DNA of 64,000 nt from Saussurea involucrata (lineage: Eukaryota > Streptophyta > Magnoliopsida > Asterales > Asteraceae). The translations under genes and the position numbers were made by a program. Every line of letters starts with the position of its first letter. Positions within the stretch are counted from its first letter, which is position 1. The stretch covers positions 41,950,850 through 42,014,849 of the forward strand of contig CM066321.1 in assembly GCA_033807775.1 (NCBI GenBank), written 5' to 3'. Under the pieces are notes generated by a model. That model saw nothing but the letters and a program-made list of their open reading frames with translations. It was not told where the DNA came from and did no database searches. Below, in pieces: positions 55,366 through 64,000 of this stretch.

Positions 55366-56079
55366 AGGTACAAACTTTCAAACTAAATGATTTTGTATAT
55401 ATATATATTGCATCTCAATCACTTGGTTCTAAAACGTAGTACTTCCCCCATATTTTCGTTTCCATCCAACATTCTGACAAATTATGCTTTTTGAGCATTA
55501 TATTCTATATAAGTCTAAATTTCCTAACATTGAGCATTCAGCATAATTTCATTCATGATTTGCTAACCTTTCGATTTAGTTCAGAATTGAAAGTTGAAAC
55601 AAATATAGCTCAGATAATACAAAAATACTTGTAAAATCACCCTTGACACACATTTTATTCATTAAAAAAATTCATCTCATTGAATTAAATTTGTTAAGAT
55701 TTAAACTTTCAAAGCAATAGAAATAAAACATAATGCAATGTTACCTTTCACCACTTGTTCCTTGAAACATAAAAATATGACAGTTAAGGATATCACCTGA
55801 GAAATATGAGTTCTAAACTGATTTGTTTAGAAGTCTTAGTCTCTGAAGTACGGGTCCTGAACTGAATTATTCAGAAGCCATAGTCATTTAAGTACGGGTT
55901 TTGAACTGATATGTTCAAAAACCTAAAACGTTGAAGCACGGGTTTTGAACTTTATCTTGAAACAATCAGATCAAATTTTGAGACAATATTCCCTCTCAAA
56001 TCAAGATAATCCTGCAAAATCTAGAGATTTTGGTAATCATCTACGATGATTCCTCATTAGATATCAAAAATCCAAATTC

Positions 56080-56215
56080 TGAGTAGTTGAGTCAGAATTC
56101 TGAGTAACTTGTTCAAAATTCTAAGTATCAGAGTCAGAATTCTGATTAGTTGAGTCAGAATTCTGAGTAGTAGAGTCAGAACTTCTGAGTAACAGAGTCA
56201 GAATTCTGATAAAAC
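56080..56215. repeat. Array of TCAGAATTCTGA palindromes in element F
   Basis: Six units of about 24 bp of type 'gagtcagaattctgagtag', several of them perfect 12-base palindromes. The family word is the same as in D, at another place in the element. Confidence 0.85.
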
Positions 56216-56601
56216 TATCCAGAGAAAATGCCTTAGAAAAATGTTTGGATTTTGTGATTTTTGAACATTCTGAACTTCAAATCACCATAACTTGCTCAAA
56301 AATCAGAATTTTTCAACCAAAATTTGCAGGGTTGCTTAAAATGTGATTCTGAACACATTCTCTTGAAATGTTTTCTACTAAAAACACCCACAACTATGAG
56401 TTCGATTACACCACAGTAAACTGAAGTTTTTAAAAAAATGCTTCAAAATCAACAAATTGATCTGTATGAATCAGAAATCCATAATCACATTCATACCGAG
56501 TTTTGGACTGAAGTATCCAAAAGTCAAAATTCTCAATTTAAGCACAGCATCGGTTTTAAGTCATGTGTCAGTATTATCATTCAGCTCTACACATGAATAA
56601 C

Positions 56602-56631
56602 CTGCAAAACAGATTAAGTTGTCTTTGGTAC
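56602..56631 (-). promoter_or_regulatory. Gag-end/pol junction-like segment, element F
   Basis: A 30-nt stretch begins GTACCAAA and ends TTTTGCAG (minus strand) after the WVPK end of the coiled-coil ORF. It is kept although no pol follows. The upstream ACCCA/TGGGT arms are also present. Confidence 0.45.
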
Positions 56632-57894
56632 CCATATGAACTTGGGTCCAGGTTTGTTAGGTGCAGTGGCATATGCAGATATTCTATAAGAACCATACCA
56701 GTGCTGAATAAAATTCTTGTTCACAAAATCATTAGTCCCACAATATGAACAACAAAGTTTCTTTTGTGCAATTCTGACTAATTGATTTACAGAATAAATC
56801 ACATCAGGTTTAACAAAAGATTTTCTTTGAAATGTATTGTTCTTCTTGACATTTGAATTAGGAACCTTTGATTTTGGCACTTCTTTCTTGGAAGTTGTTC
56901 CTTTAACTCTCCATTCCATTTTTATCTTGTTAAAAGAACAATTATAAGATTTATCAATAGCATAATCATAAAACAGATTAGAAGAACGAATCTGATATTT
57001 TGAACTATGATTTGATTTGTCAACAACTTTCGTTTCAAATTCCCTAAACTTTTTAACATACAAATCAAACCTTGACTGCAAATCAGATTTGGACTTCCTC
57101 TCTATCATGATTTTAGTTGATAAATCAGATAATTTCTTAATAAGCCTCCTTATCTCCAAATAAAAAACTTTCTTTTCCTTCTCAAACTCATCTTTTAAGC
57201 ATTTTTCTTTAAAGCCATTTACCTTCTTCTTTTCAGTCTCTTTCCTTCCATCTTCTAACTCTTTCTCCAACTCATTTATTTTTACAGAAAACTCATTTAA
57301 CATTCCTGTTTTCTTTTTCTCAAAACCATTCTTTTCTTTTTGAAAAACATTTTTCTTGCATTCAAACTCTTTTCTTTCTTTTGCAAGAATTTTCTCCAAA
57401 TCAGAATTTTTCAGAGATAATTCAACAGACTTTGTTTCAAAACCTTTCCTCTCAGTTTGAAAGTCTCTTCTCTCTTTCTCAAATTTCTCTCTTTCAAGTA
57501 TAAGAACTTGTTCAAAATCATAGATTTGTTTCAAGAGTTGACAATTTTTCATTTCACATGATTTGATTCTATTTTTAGAATCTGTCAACATCTTTCTTTC
57601 AAAATTGATTTTCTCTTTCAAATCAACATTCTCTTTTTCTAACAATTTTGTGTTCTCTTGAGCCTTTTTGAAATCTTTTAGAAGATCGAATTTATCTTTA
57701 TGCAAATTTACAACAATTTTTGCACTTTCCTCAAATTTGGCTTCAAGATTAGCAATCTTGCTTTCAAAATGAACAATCTCAGTTTTTGGTTTAGAAATTG
57801 TTTCTTTTACTTTTACACGACTTAATTTTTGTAAATTGTCTGAACTGGTTATAGAACTTGCAGGTCTCACAAAAACTTGAACAATCTCAGGCAT
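56614..57894 (-). CDS. Coiled-coil 'gag-tail' protein of element F (426 aa)
   Basis: This intact frame starts at ATG 57894 with MPEIVQVF and PASSITSSDNLQ, which corresponds to an internal segment of the gag of D (about residues 610-640), so the capsid and zinc-knuckle parts have been left out exactly. Residues about 40-310 are a long Lys/Glu-rich coiled coil (EREKFEKERRDF, EKEKKVFYLEI). A basic Cys-containing tail follows (MEWRVKGT, CCSYCGTND) and ends in GPKFIWVPKTT, the gag-frame end of D. It may co-assemble with a helper's Gag; this is inference. The remnant in A is its closest match here. Confidence 0.8.
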   Translation of the reverse strand: MPEIVQVFVRPASSITSSDNLQKLSRVKVKETISKPKTEIVHFESKIANLEAKFEESAKIVVNLHKDKFDLLKDFKKAQENTKLLEKENVDLKEKINFERKMLTDSKNRIKSCEMKNCQLLKQIYDFEQVLILEREKFEKERRDFQTERKGFETKSVELSLKNSDLEKILAKERKEFECKKNVFQKEKNGFEKKKTGMLNEFSVKINELEKELEDGRKETEKKKVNGFKEKCLKDEFEKEKKVFYLEIRRLIKKLSDLSTKIMIERKSKSDLQSRFDLYVKKFREFETKVVDKSNHSSKYQIRSSNLFYDYAIDKSYNCSFNKIKMEWRVKGTTSKKEVPKSKVPNSNVKKNNTFQRKSFVKPDVIYSVNQLVRIAQKKLCCSYCGTNDFVNKNFIQHWYGSYRISAYATAPNKPGPKFIWVPKTT

Positions 57895-58369
57895 GATGAA
57901 ATGACAAATTCAAATATCAACTATGAATTATGATCAAAAATGAGAATCAACACAGATCTAGAACATGCAAGAATTAATCAAATCTGTCACATGCATTTCA
58001 TCAAACAGTTAGAGTACATGAATTAATGAAATTCTTCTTTTCAACAAACAATTTGAATACTAATCAACATGCAGCAGATAGAATCACTTTGATCAAGAAA
58101 CCAATCAAGAATTTCGAAAACATACCTGTGATCTGTGTTTAATTTCGAAAATTAATCAGCATAGAGAGAAAATCTTTGGATGACTTGATTGTAAGATATC
58201 GATTCAACAGAAAGACAAATTCAAATTTCTTGAATCAATGATAGAAACGAATTCAAGAATTGTTAGGAATTCAAGAATTGTTAGCAGCAGCGGAATCAAT
58301 TGTCGAATTGATCAAGAAACTTCAAGAACGCGATCAAACACACTCTTGGACGAATTTGTTTGTTGATTG
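57895..58369 (-). other. 5' leader of element F
   Basis: Between primer site and the coiled-coil ORF, without a recognisable gene. The 58190-58340 part aligns with the leader and gag-start region of D (26520-26720), including 'gacgaatttgtttgttgattgg'. Confidence 0.65.
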
Positions 58370-58381
58370 GCTCTGATACCA
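58370..58381 (-). other. Primer binding site of element F
   Basis: The minus strand reads TGGTATCAGAGC two bases inside the 5' LTR. Confidence 0.92.
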
Positions 58382-58383
58382 AT

Positions 58384-58978
58384 TGTAAGTTCAGGATCTA
58401 ATCTTACAATCAAATATGAACATTCAAGATCGTAAGTTCAGGATCTAATCTTACAATCAAATATGAACATTCAAGATCATATTCACAGCAACTGGTCATA
58501 TGATTTATTAACAATCTGTGAATTGCAAGATATTACAATGAGTTTATCTCGCAAAAGATATGCGTGAAAAGTTATGTGAAAGATTAGCCAAAGATCTTTT
58601 AGCATACAGTTGCTAACTCCTATATATACTGTTTAAGGAAAGACTAAAGCTACAGTACATAAAAGAAACAGACTAATAGAACAATTACACGTGTCCTAAT
58701 TAGTAACTGAATATAACAGAGAATATCCCAAGATATGAATTCTGAACATACTTCTGAATAAGCGCTTCAGAACATTTGTCTTCATAGTCAGAAGTTCTGA
58801 GTTTCCTACTCAGAACTCTGAACCTTCTAGTCAGAATCCAACACTTAGAATCTTTTTGAGATTTCTCACTCAGAACTTCTGAGTCTTCTACTCAGAACTT
58901 CTGAGTCATCTGAGTCTTCTTTAGTCTTCTTACTCAGAACTCAACACTTGTGTTTTTGACAAAACTCTAGACCTAACA
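58384..58978 (-). repeat. 5' LTR of element F
   Basis: 595 bp; longer than the 3' LTR because the first 47 bp (58384-58430) are tandemly repeated directly beside the primer site. TG...CA ends are intact and TSD AGTTT follows. Confidence 0.9.
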
Positions 58979-59242
58979 AGTTTCATTATGACGGTTCCGA
59001 TCAAACATTGTTTGTATGCTAGCCTGCAATCTTCCCATTTCGGCCATTAGATCATCCCTGGTAACAAACTCTGTACCCTGTGGCTGGACTCTGCCTCCGG
59101 CTCGACCTCCAGCTCTACCTCCGGTTCTACCCCCGACTCTGCCCCCAGTTCTGCCTCCCCTGTCTCCCGTTCCTATCGGCGGATTCGTACTATTCGGATT
59201 TCTTCCTCCTCCTCGATTCGAATTCCGTGTACCTCTTGCCAT
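58979..59242 (-). pseudogene. Gag N-terminus of element G, split off by F
   Basis: From ATG 59242 (MARGTRNSN) the protein has Gly/Arg-rich repeats (GGRTGGRVGGRTGGRAGG type) and a short helix (LMAEMGRLQASIQ), and reaches the F insertion at 58979. The reading frame is the same as that of 53475 on the other side of F. Arg/Gly-rich Gag starts fit RNA binding. Confidence 0.85.
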
Positions 59243-59482
59243 TCTGTAGATTTAAACAAGGTTAATATACACATAAGCACATACCCCATATAACAAGGTA
59301 TTCCAGTTCAAACATGTACCTGTAAGATCACAATTACACTGGCCAGGTGTAATATGAAATTACCTTACATGATGTTCCTTCTACCTTTTATACTTCATCA
59401 TCCCAAGGTTCTATAATGATAAGGACATCCTACTTCACATGCAGTTTAAGTCTAGGTACAGATAGAAATACCTAAATCCCTT
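59243..59482 (-). other. Leader or altered 5' LTR interior of element G
   Basis: This does not align with the 3' LTR of G by eye, and no iMet primer site is seen. It may be the leader with a deletion, or diverged LTR sequence. Confidence 0.4.
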
Positions 59483-59867
59483 AAACTCAGAAATCGATTG
59501 AAATCTATACCAATCACAAAAATCGAAACTTCTAAACCGATAGATATCTTCTATTACTGATTACCAACACAAATATAAAGGTACTTACCTAAAAATCAAC
59601 TTCAACTAAATCAATCGATGCTTTCTCCGTATGTTTCCTTTCTTGCTTCTTTTCGCCTCCAGAACTCCCGCACACACACTCTTTCTATTTTTAGGATATC
59701 TGAATACTATCTGATGCTTAAGAGGTAATATCAAACCACACTTACCAAATGGACCTTGAACTTCTCATTAATGACCCAAACACCCTTAAACTTATAATTT
59801 ACCCAAACTTACCCTGAACATCATATTTTATAGTTAAATTATCTAACGGACTTACCCGGGTATTACA
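59483..59867 (-). repeat. 5' LTR of element G, retained 385-bp part
   Basis: It matches 48757-49141 with about 8 differences and ends ...gtattaca before TSD CTTCC. About 1.1 kb of LTR present at the other end is absent. Confidence 0.85.
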
Positions 59868-59872
59868 CTTCC

Positions 59873-61812
59873 AAACCTAGAAATTGGCGAATTTCCGTTG
59901 GAGTCCTTGGGGCTTCCCATTTCCTAATGGCTTCTACCTTAGCCGGGTCTACGTGAATCCCTTTCTCCCCGATCACGTGACCTAAGAAATGTACTTCCCG
60001 AATCTAAAATTTGCACTTAGAGAATTTGGCATATAACTTCTGCTCCTTGAGAAGTTCTAAAATCACTTTTAGATGTTGTTCGTGATCTTTCTTACTCTGA
60101 GAATAGACCAGTATATCATCAATGAATACAATCACGAACTTATCAATGTATGGTCTACATACTATATTCATTAGATCCATAAACACAATTGCCGCATTCG
60201 TCAACCCGAATGGCATGACTAAAAACTTGTAGTGTCCATAGCGAGTTCTAAAAGCTGTTTTAGGAATGTCTTCCTCTCGGACTCTTAACTGATGATATCC
60301 CGATCGAAGGTCAATCTTCGAGAAGTAATTTGCACCCTGCAACTGGTCGAATAAATCGTCTATTCGAGGGAGAGGATATCAGTTCTTGATTGTTATCTTA
60401 TTTAGTTCCCTATAATCGATACACATTCGAAACGATCCATCCTTCTTCTTGTCAAACACACCTGTCACTACATTGGGGTCTCGACATGCTTCTTCTGCTC
60501 CTAAAACAAATGCCCGTCCTCAAGCTTGTCCTCCTTGGTTTCCCTGATTGGCTTGCCTTGCTTGATACCCAGCGTTGTTATTGATTGGTCCGCTTTTCAA
60601 CCTTGGGCACACATTCCGGAAGTGATCCGGACTTCCGCACTCATAGCATACCCTTCCTTCCTCCTTCACACTCTTTCCCTTCCAACAGTACCGGGTGAAA
60701 TGACCCTTTTGCTTACAAAGTTCACAGGTGGGACAGGTTCCCTCATGATGCAAATTGCACTGATTGCATTTGGGGAGGGGTCCATGTTATCGCCCTACTT
60801 CCTTAGCATTCATCCCAAAGTTTCCCACTACTTTCTTGTTCCTACTTGAACTACTTCCAATCGCCTTTCCTGACTGACTCTCCGGCCTTCTCTTACTACC
60901 GACACATTTCTGAGTTAGAGTTCCTGCTCTGACCGCATCGTGGGTCAAACTAGTTGCTAATGCCACTGCGGCTTGGATCGTGGTCGGACTTGCTGATCCG
61001 TTTGCTCTCCGGGGTAACCATGTGGGGTACTAACTTCGCAAGTTCGTGAAAACGAGCGGTGTATCAATCTATCCCCGAACCAATCATGGTAAGATCCCAA
61101 AGCTCAGCCTCCAATTTCTGAACTTCGTTCTTGGGACAGTATTCCTCAATGAGTAATTCCTTGAACTCAATCCAGATAGCTTGTATGCATCATCCCTTCC
61201 ACGGGTTTGGACTTGAATGTTCCACCAGGTCAAAGCTCGCTTCTGGAACTGGCAGGCCGCATATTCCACCATGCGATCCTCTGAGCACTTACTGATATGG
61301 AGTACCGACTCCATGCTATCAAACCATGATAGTAATCCTATAGCACCCTCGGTTTCGTGAAATTCTTTGGGCTTACAAGTCATGAATGTCTTGTAGCTGC
61401 ATCCTCTACTGTCATGAACATCATTGGGAGTTCCTCCTCCCACATTGACATTCCTATGACGCTCATTGATGCTCGTGGTGACTTGAGTTACGATGTCGGG
61501 TATCGCCTCTTGGATACGTTGAGCTATGATCTGGGCAATATCGGGGTTTTGATTATCTGGATTCTCTCCCGTGCGACGTGTGGATCCACCCCGATACACC
61601 TCGATCAGAACCCACATTACCAACATCGTCAGTAACATCACTACGACTATGCACACTATCTCGGCCCTTAGGGCTATCCTTCGAGTTGTCCTAGCTCCAC
61701 TTAGTGCGTCGAACGACATGTTGGTCAAAAGGTGACTTAACTCTACTAGCTCTGTCGTGACTTGACTCTGATGACTGACCCTCATCTGACATCCGTGCAA
61801 ATCTGCTGTCAC
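59873..61812 (-). pseudogene. Gag and RT fragment of element H, high side of G
   Basis: Gag (61812 down) gives FKTFMTCKPKEF-like capsid sequence with WWNIQVQTRGRD. 60753-60520 has zinc knuckles (CELCKQKGHFTRYC, CYECGSPDHFRNVC). Next, 'RAFVLGAEEA' of the protease start runs near 60455 directly into RT (KKKDGSFRMCIDY), so nearly all of the protease is deleted. RT (60342-60004) has KIDLRSGYHQL, YGHYKFLVMPFG and FIDDILVYSQ; the CEFW block and the part to 59873 are in another frame. Several stops show it is dead. Confidence 0.8.
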
Positions 61813-61850
61813 AGCCCTGAGATGCTATTCCTCGGCCCAGGTCATGCCAT

Positions 61851-63555
61851 GTAACGTCCCAAAAATTACAAGGAAATTTAAATTTTTTAAAACATACATT
61901 TCATTATAAAACAACCATAATTTAGTAATTCACGTCTTAACTGAAATTAACGTCGTTGACTCAAACCGTCAACAAAGTTTATGCAGCGGAAAATGACATA
62001 ATTAAATTCAAAGGGTTCGAAAGTGAAAGTTTAACAATCTTTGATACTCCGCGCTTGATGTGTGTACGGTCACGCCCGACTGCCGCCCGCACCTGAAATA
62101 ACAACACATTGGGAAAGAGTAAGCTAAACGCTTAGTGAATCCAACCACACACGTAGGTAGCAATCCCACGCATATCACCCCTACTCGCAAGTAGGAAACA
62201 TCACCATCACCACGAATATCAGACCACATAATGATTATTATATAAGTACGAACCTCGGTCCCACCGAGTACACAAAATACATTAATACAAGCTCAGTCCC
62301 ACCGAGCCCTCGGTCCCACCGAGTAAAGATTGTTGTACTAGCTTAGTCCCACCAAGCCCTCGGTCCCACCGAGCCCCTCAGTCCCACCGAGGTGTACACA
62401 TGCATAAATATTCCACATACGAATTTAACAAATCACAACCAGTTATCACATCCCAACTAGTTCAAAACAGTTATGCATAAAACAAAACAGGGACAGAAAG
62501 CTGGAAGTTTTTCGGACCAGGCTGTATAAACAGCCCCATACGGCCCAGCTACAGGCCTAAACAGACTTTCGGCAAAACACGAAAAACTTTCCTGACTCGA
62601 TTAGTGAACTTCGGCCACCGATTTCATTTCAATCCGAGCTACGAGCAGAAAGTTATGGTCTACACAAGATCAAGGCAGATTCCATAAATTTTCACATAAA
62701 ATGATAAAGCGGTTTTTACAATAGGCTCGACGGTTTAGGGTTGCAACTCCGGTGGCGTTAGGGTTCCGCCGTGGAGGACTTAGGGTTTAGCCCCGCCCAC
62801 TGCCAGCTCCGGCAGTGGGGCACGGCGGTGTAGGCGGAGGTTCTCCGGCGACGGTTACCCACACGCGCATACCACCCCCTCTCGCACCACCTCCCTCTTT
62901 ACTCTCGATCGCCAATCAATACCGACACATACACACGCACACAGCCATCGCCGTCCACCCACGGCCGCCGTAGCGGCGGCGGGCAGCGGTGGTTGCCTCG
63001 CCGGAAAAACGAACAAAAAGAAAACAAGACGGAACGAGGGAACGACTTACCTTTCGATGGTTGCTCCTCCTCCCTCGACTTCTCCGACGAATGGTGGTAG
63101 TGGCGGCGACCTCCGGCGACTGGAAAGCTCTCCGGGGAACCACTCTCTCTCTCTTTGCTCGGTTCCTCTCTATCTCGCGATTTCTCTCTCTCCTTCCTAC
63201 TCCGGCCAAAATAACAAATGAAGAAAAAAAAAGGAACAAACCACAAACCAAAGGGACTGTTTGTTGGTGCCGTGTGGAAACCGACGAGAAGAGGAAAGGG
63301 GGGGGGGGGGTCGGTCCCCCTTTCCTTGGCCGTTCAAACCACAACAAACCCCTTGTCCACATTTGGCCCCTAGGCTCAACACTTTGGCACTTTTGGTCCC
63401 TGAATTTCTATAATATTGCAAAAAGGGAGTAAGGTTTGCCACACATAACATTCAAGGTCCCCTTTGACAACCTCCGTTAACAAGACTCGCTTTAAACGAC
63501 AATAAAATAAATACATTAGGAATTTTAAAAACCATACCGGGACACGGGCTTTACA
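61851..63555 (-). repeat. 3' LTR of element I
   Basis: Runs from tgtaacgtccc to cgggctttaca, 1705 bp by its TG...CA ends. It contains hairpin repeats at 62254-62395, a GC-rich stretch (62740-63120) and a poly-G run (63299-63311). Open frames in the GC-rich stretch occur on both strands and look like composition effects. Confidence 0.8.
62254..62395. repeat. Hairpin minisatellite CTCGGTCCCACCGAG in the LTR of I
   Basis: Six to seven units, each a near-perfect inverted repeat CTCGGT-CCC-ACCGAG. Variants include GCTCAGTCCCACCGAGC and GCTTAGTCCCACCAAGC, where CTC/GAG becomes CTT/AAG on both arms. Confidence 0.85.
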
Positions 63556-63570
63556 ACTCTCCCCCGCTTG
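63556..63570 (-). other. Polypurine tract of element I
   Basis: The minus strand reads AAGCGGGGGAGAGT directly before the LTR start TGTAAAGCCC. Confidence 0.8.
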
Positions 63571-63572
63571 AA

Positions 63573-64000
63573 TTAGACTTCGTCCCCGAAGTCTACACCC
63601 GCAAACAGCTCCGGATAATTCTCTCGCATCTCCGCTTCAGGTTCCCAAGTCCACTCGGAACCCTTTCGGTGTCTCCATTGAACCTTCACCAAACCAACAA
63701 CCTTGTTCCGCGAGGTTCTCGTCCTCCTATCAAGAATAGCAACTGGATTTTCCACGTAATTAAGCCGCTCGTCGATCTGAATATCTTCGAGCGGTACTAC
63801 TGCAGACTCGTCCATCACACACTTCCTCAATTGCAAAACGTGGAAGGTGTTGTGAATCAGGTTCAGTTCCTCCGGTAGCTCCAACCGGTAAGCCACTTTC
63901 CCCACGCGGGCGATGATCCGGTAAGGCCCAATATAACGAGGCCCTAGCTTCCCCCGCTTACGAAACCGGATCACCCCTTTCCAGGGTGAAACCTACAACA
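63573..64000 (-). CDS. Integrase C-terminus and chromodomain of element I (partial)
   Basis: The open frame enters from beyond the window end. The first Met inside is at 63974 (MIRFRKRGKLGPRY), but the family shows this is the interior of integrase. Motifs: GPYRIIARVGKVAYRLELP, IHNTFHVLQLRKC, then a chromodomain-like VKVQWRHRKGSEWTWE and the end 'NYPELF'. No damage is seen here. The chromodomain is expected to guide insertion into heterochromatin. Confidence 0.85.

Larger units (their letters stand above)
54024..56601 (-). other. Non-coding interior of element F
   Basis: No ORF of substance is seen. About 54040-54150 resembles the last codons and end of the aORF of D. 54200-54570 has six AGGGGGAG motifs (minus strand), partly with 50-51 bp spacing. 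55100-55365 holds a direct repeat pair. 56080-56215 is an array of TCAGAATTCTGA units. The remainder is AT-rich without recognisable structure. Confidence 0.7.
53476..58978 (-). mobile_element. Element F: non-autonomous Sirevirus-like LTR element, 5.5 kb
   Basis: LTRs of 548 and 595 bp, TSD AGTTT and an iMet primer site are present, but gag capsid, zinc knuckle, protease, integrase, RT and RNase H are all absent. The only protein is a 426-codon coiled-coil ORF; the rest is non-coding and includes repeats and AGGGGGAG motifs. LTR sequence and motifs place it near D and E. The LTRs differ at about 9 sites (1.6% by eye) beside a 47-bp duplication. Because it transposed without pol, a relative must have supplied the enzymes. 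Confidence 0.9.
47647..59867 (-). mobile_element. Element G: chromodomain-type Gypsy, split by F
   Basis: TSD CTTCC, a 3' LTR of 1495 bp, polypurine tract, one long gag-pol frame and a shortened 5' LTR. Without F it would be about 6.7 kb. The comparable 385 bp of the two LTRs differ at about 8 sites (2.1% by eye), making it older than D and F. One TAA in integrase and a deletion before the chromodomain break pol. Confidence 0.9.
44104..61850 (-). mobile_element. Element H: chromodomain-type Gypsy, split by G and cut by I
   Basis: The minus-strand parts are gag (61812-60520), RT (to 59873), then, after G, RT end, RNase H, integrase and chromodomain (47641-45627), a polypurine tract and a 3' LTR. 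The two pieces of RT join at the TSD CTTCC of G. The 5' end is cut by element I at 61851, so the 5' LTR is not in the window. Many lesions show it is old. Confidence 0.8.
61851..64000 (-). mobile_element. Element I: chromodomain-type Gypsy, 3' end only
   Basis: The 3' LTR, polypurine tract and the C-terminus of integrase are inside the window; the rest continues beyond 64000. It is inserted near the gag start of H. The five bases before the LTR (tgcca) are the candidate TSD. Confidence 0.82.

Noticed and set aside
62899..63432. Overlapping open frames of 115-148 codons on both strands in the LTR of I.
   Set aside because: They lie in GC-rich LTR DNA, overlap in several frames, and show low-complexity Arg/Ser/Pro composition without family motifs.

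Overview
The window is gene-poor plant heterochromatin made almost entirely of nested LTR retrotransposons. Canonical tRNA-iMet primer sites (TGGTATCAGAGC complement), Copia polyproteins with a large extra ORF behind pol (Sirevirus-like), chromodomain Gypsy elements and a Helitron-like piece carrying V-ATPase subunit-a exons all point to a flowering plant, most likely a eudicot. I cannot name the species, and I see no intact host gene.

Layout, with element letters that are mine. A (1-8428, minus) is a Sirevirus-like Copia that has lost most of gag and nearly all of pol but keeps a 4.5 kb extra ORF (aORF). B (8429-12556, plus) is the 3' part of a sister element facing the other way; A appears to be inserted in it. 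E (12557-13738 and 27264 to about 28758, minus) is aORF sequence of a second Sirevirus family, split by D (13739-27263, minus). D is complete: two 528 bp LTRs, TSD ATCAT, gag, pol and a 1559-codon aORF. C (about 28759-39698, minus) belongs to the A/B family and has gag, pol, half an aORF and one LTR. 39699-43989 is low-copy-looking DNA with a Helitron-type terminus and broken V-ATPase subunit-a exons. From about 44104 to the window end lies a Gypsy nest: H (minus) is split by G (47647-59867, TSD CTTCC), G is split by F (53476-58978, TSD AGTTT), and I (61851 to beyond the window) cuts off the 5' part of H.

How the parts work together: in each autonomous element gag builds the particle, pol supplies protease, integrase, reverse transcriptase and RNase H, and the LTRs carry promoter and polyadenylation signals. 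A and F are probably non-autonomous. They keep LTRs, primer site and a coiled-coil 'gag-tail' ORF but lack RT and integrase, so they would depend on relatives such as C and D.

Most notable: (i) a GT...AG-bounded 29-nt segment (30 in F) at the gag/pol frame change, found in A, C, D and F and preceded by a small potential hairpin; (ii) a giant modular aORF of about 1.5 thousand codons shared by two Sirevirus families, with an internal domain duplication in D; (iii) a coiled-coil cassette shared by A and F although their LTRs belong to different families; (iv) family-specific short palindromes and about 50 bp periodic AGGGGGAG arrays. All identity and divergence values are counted by eye.
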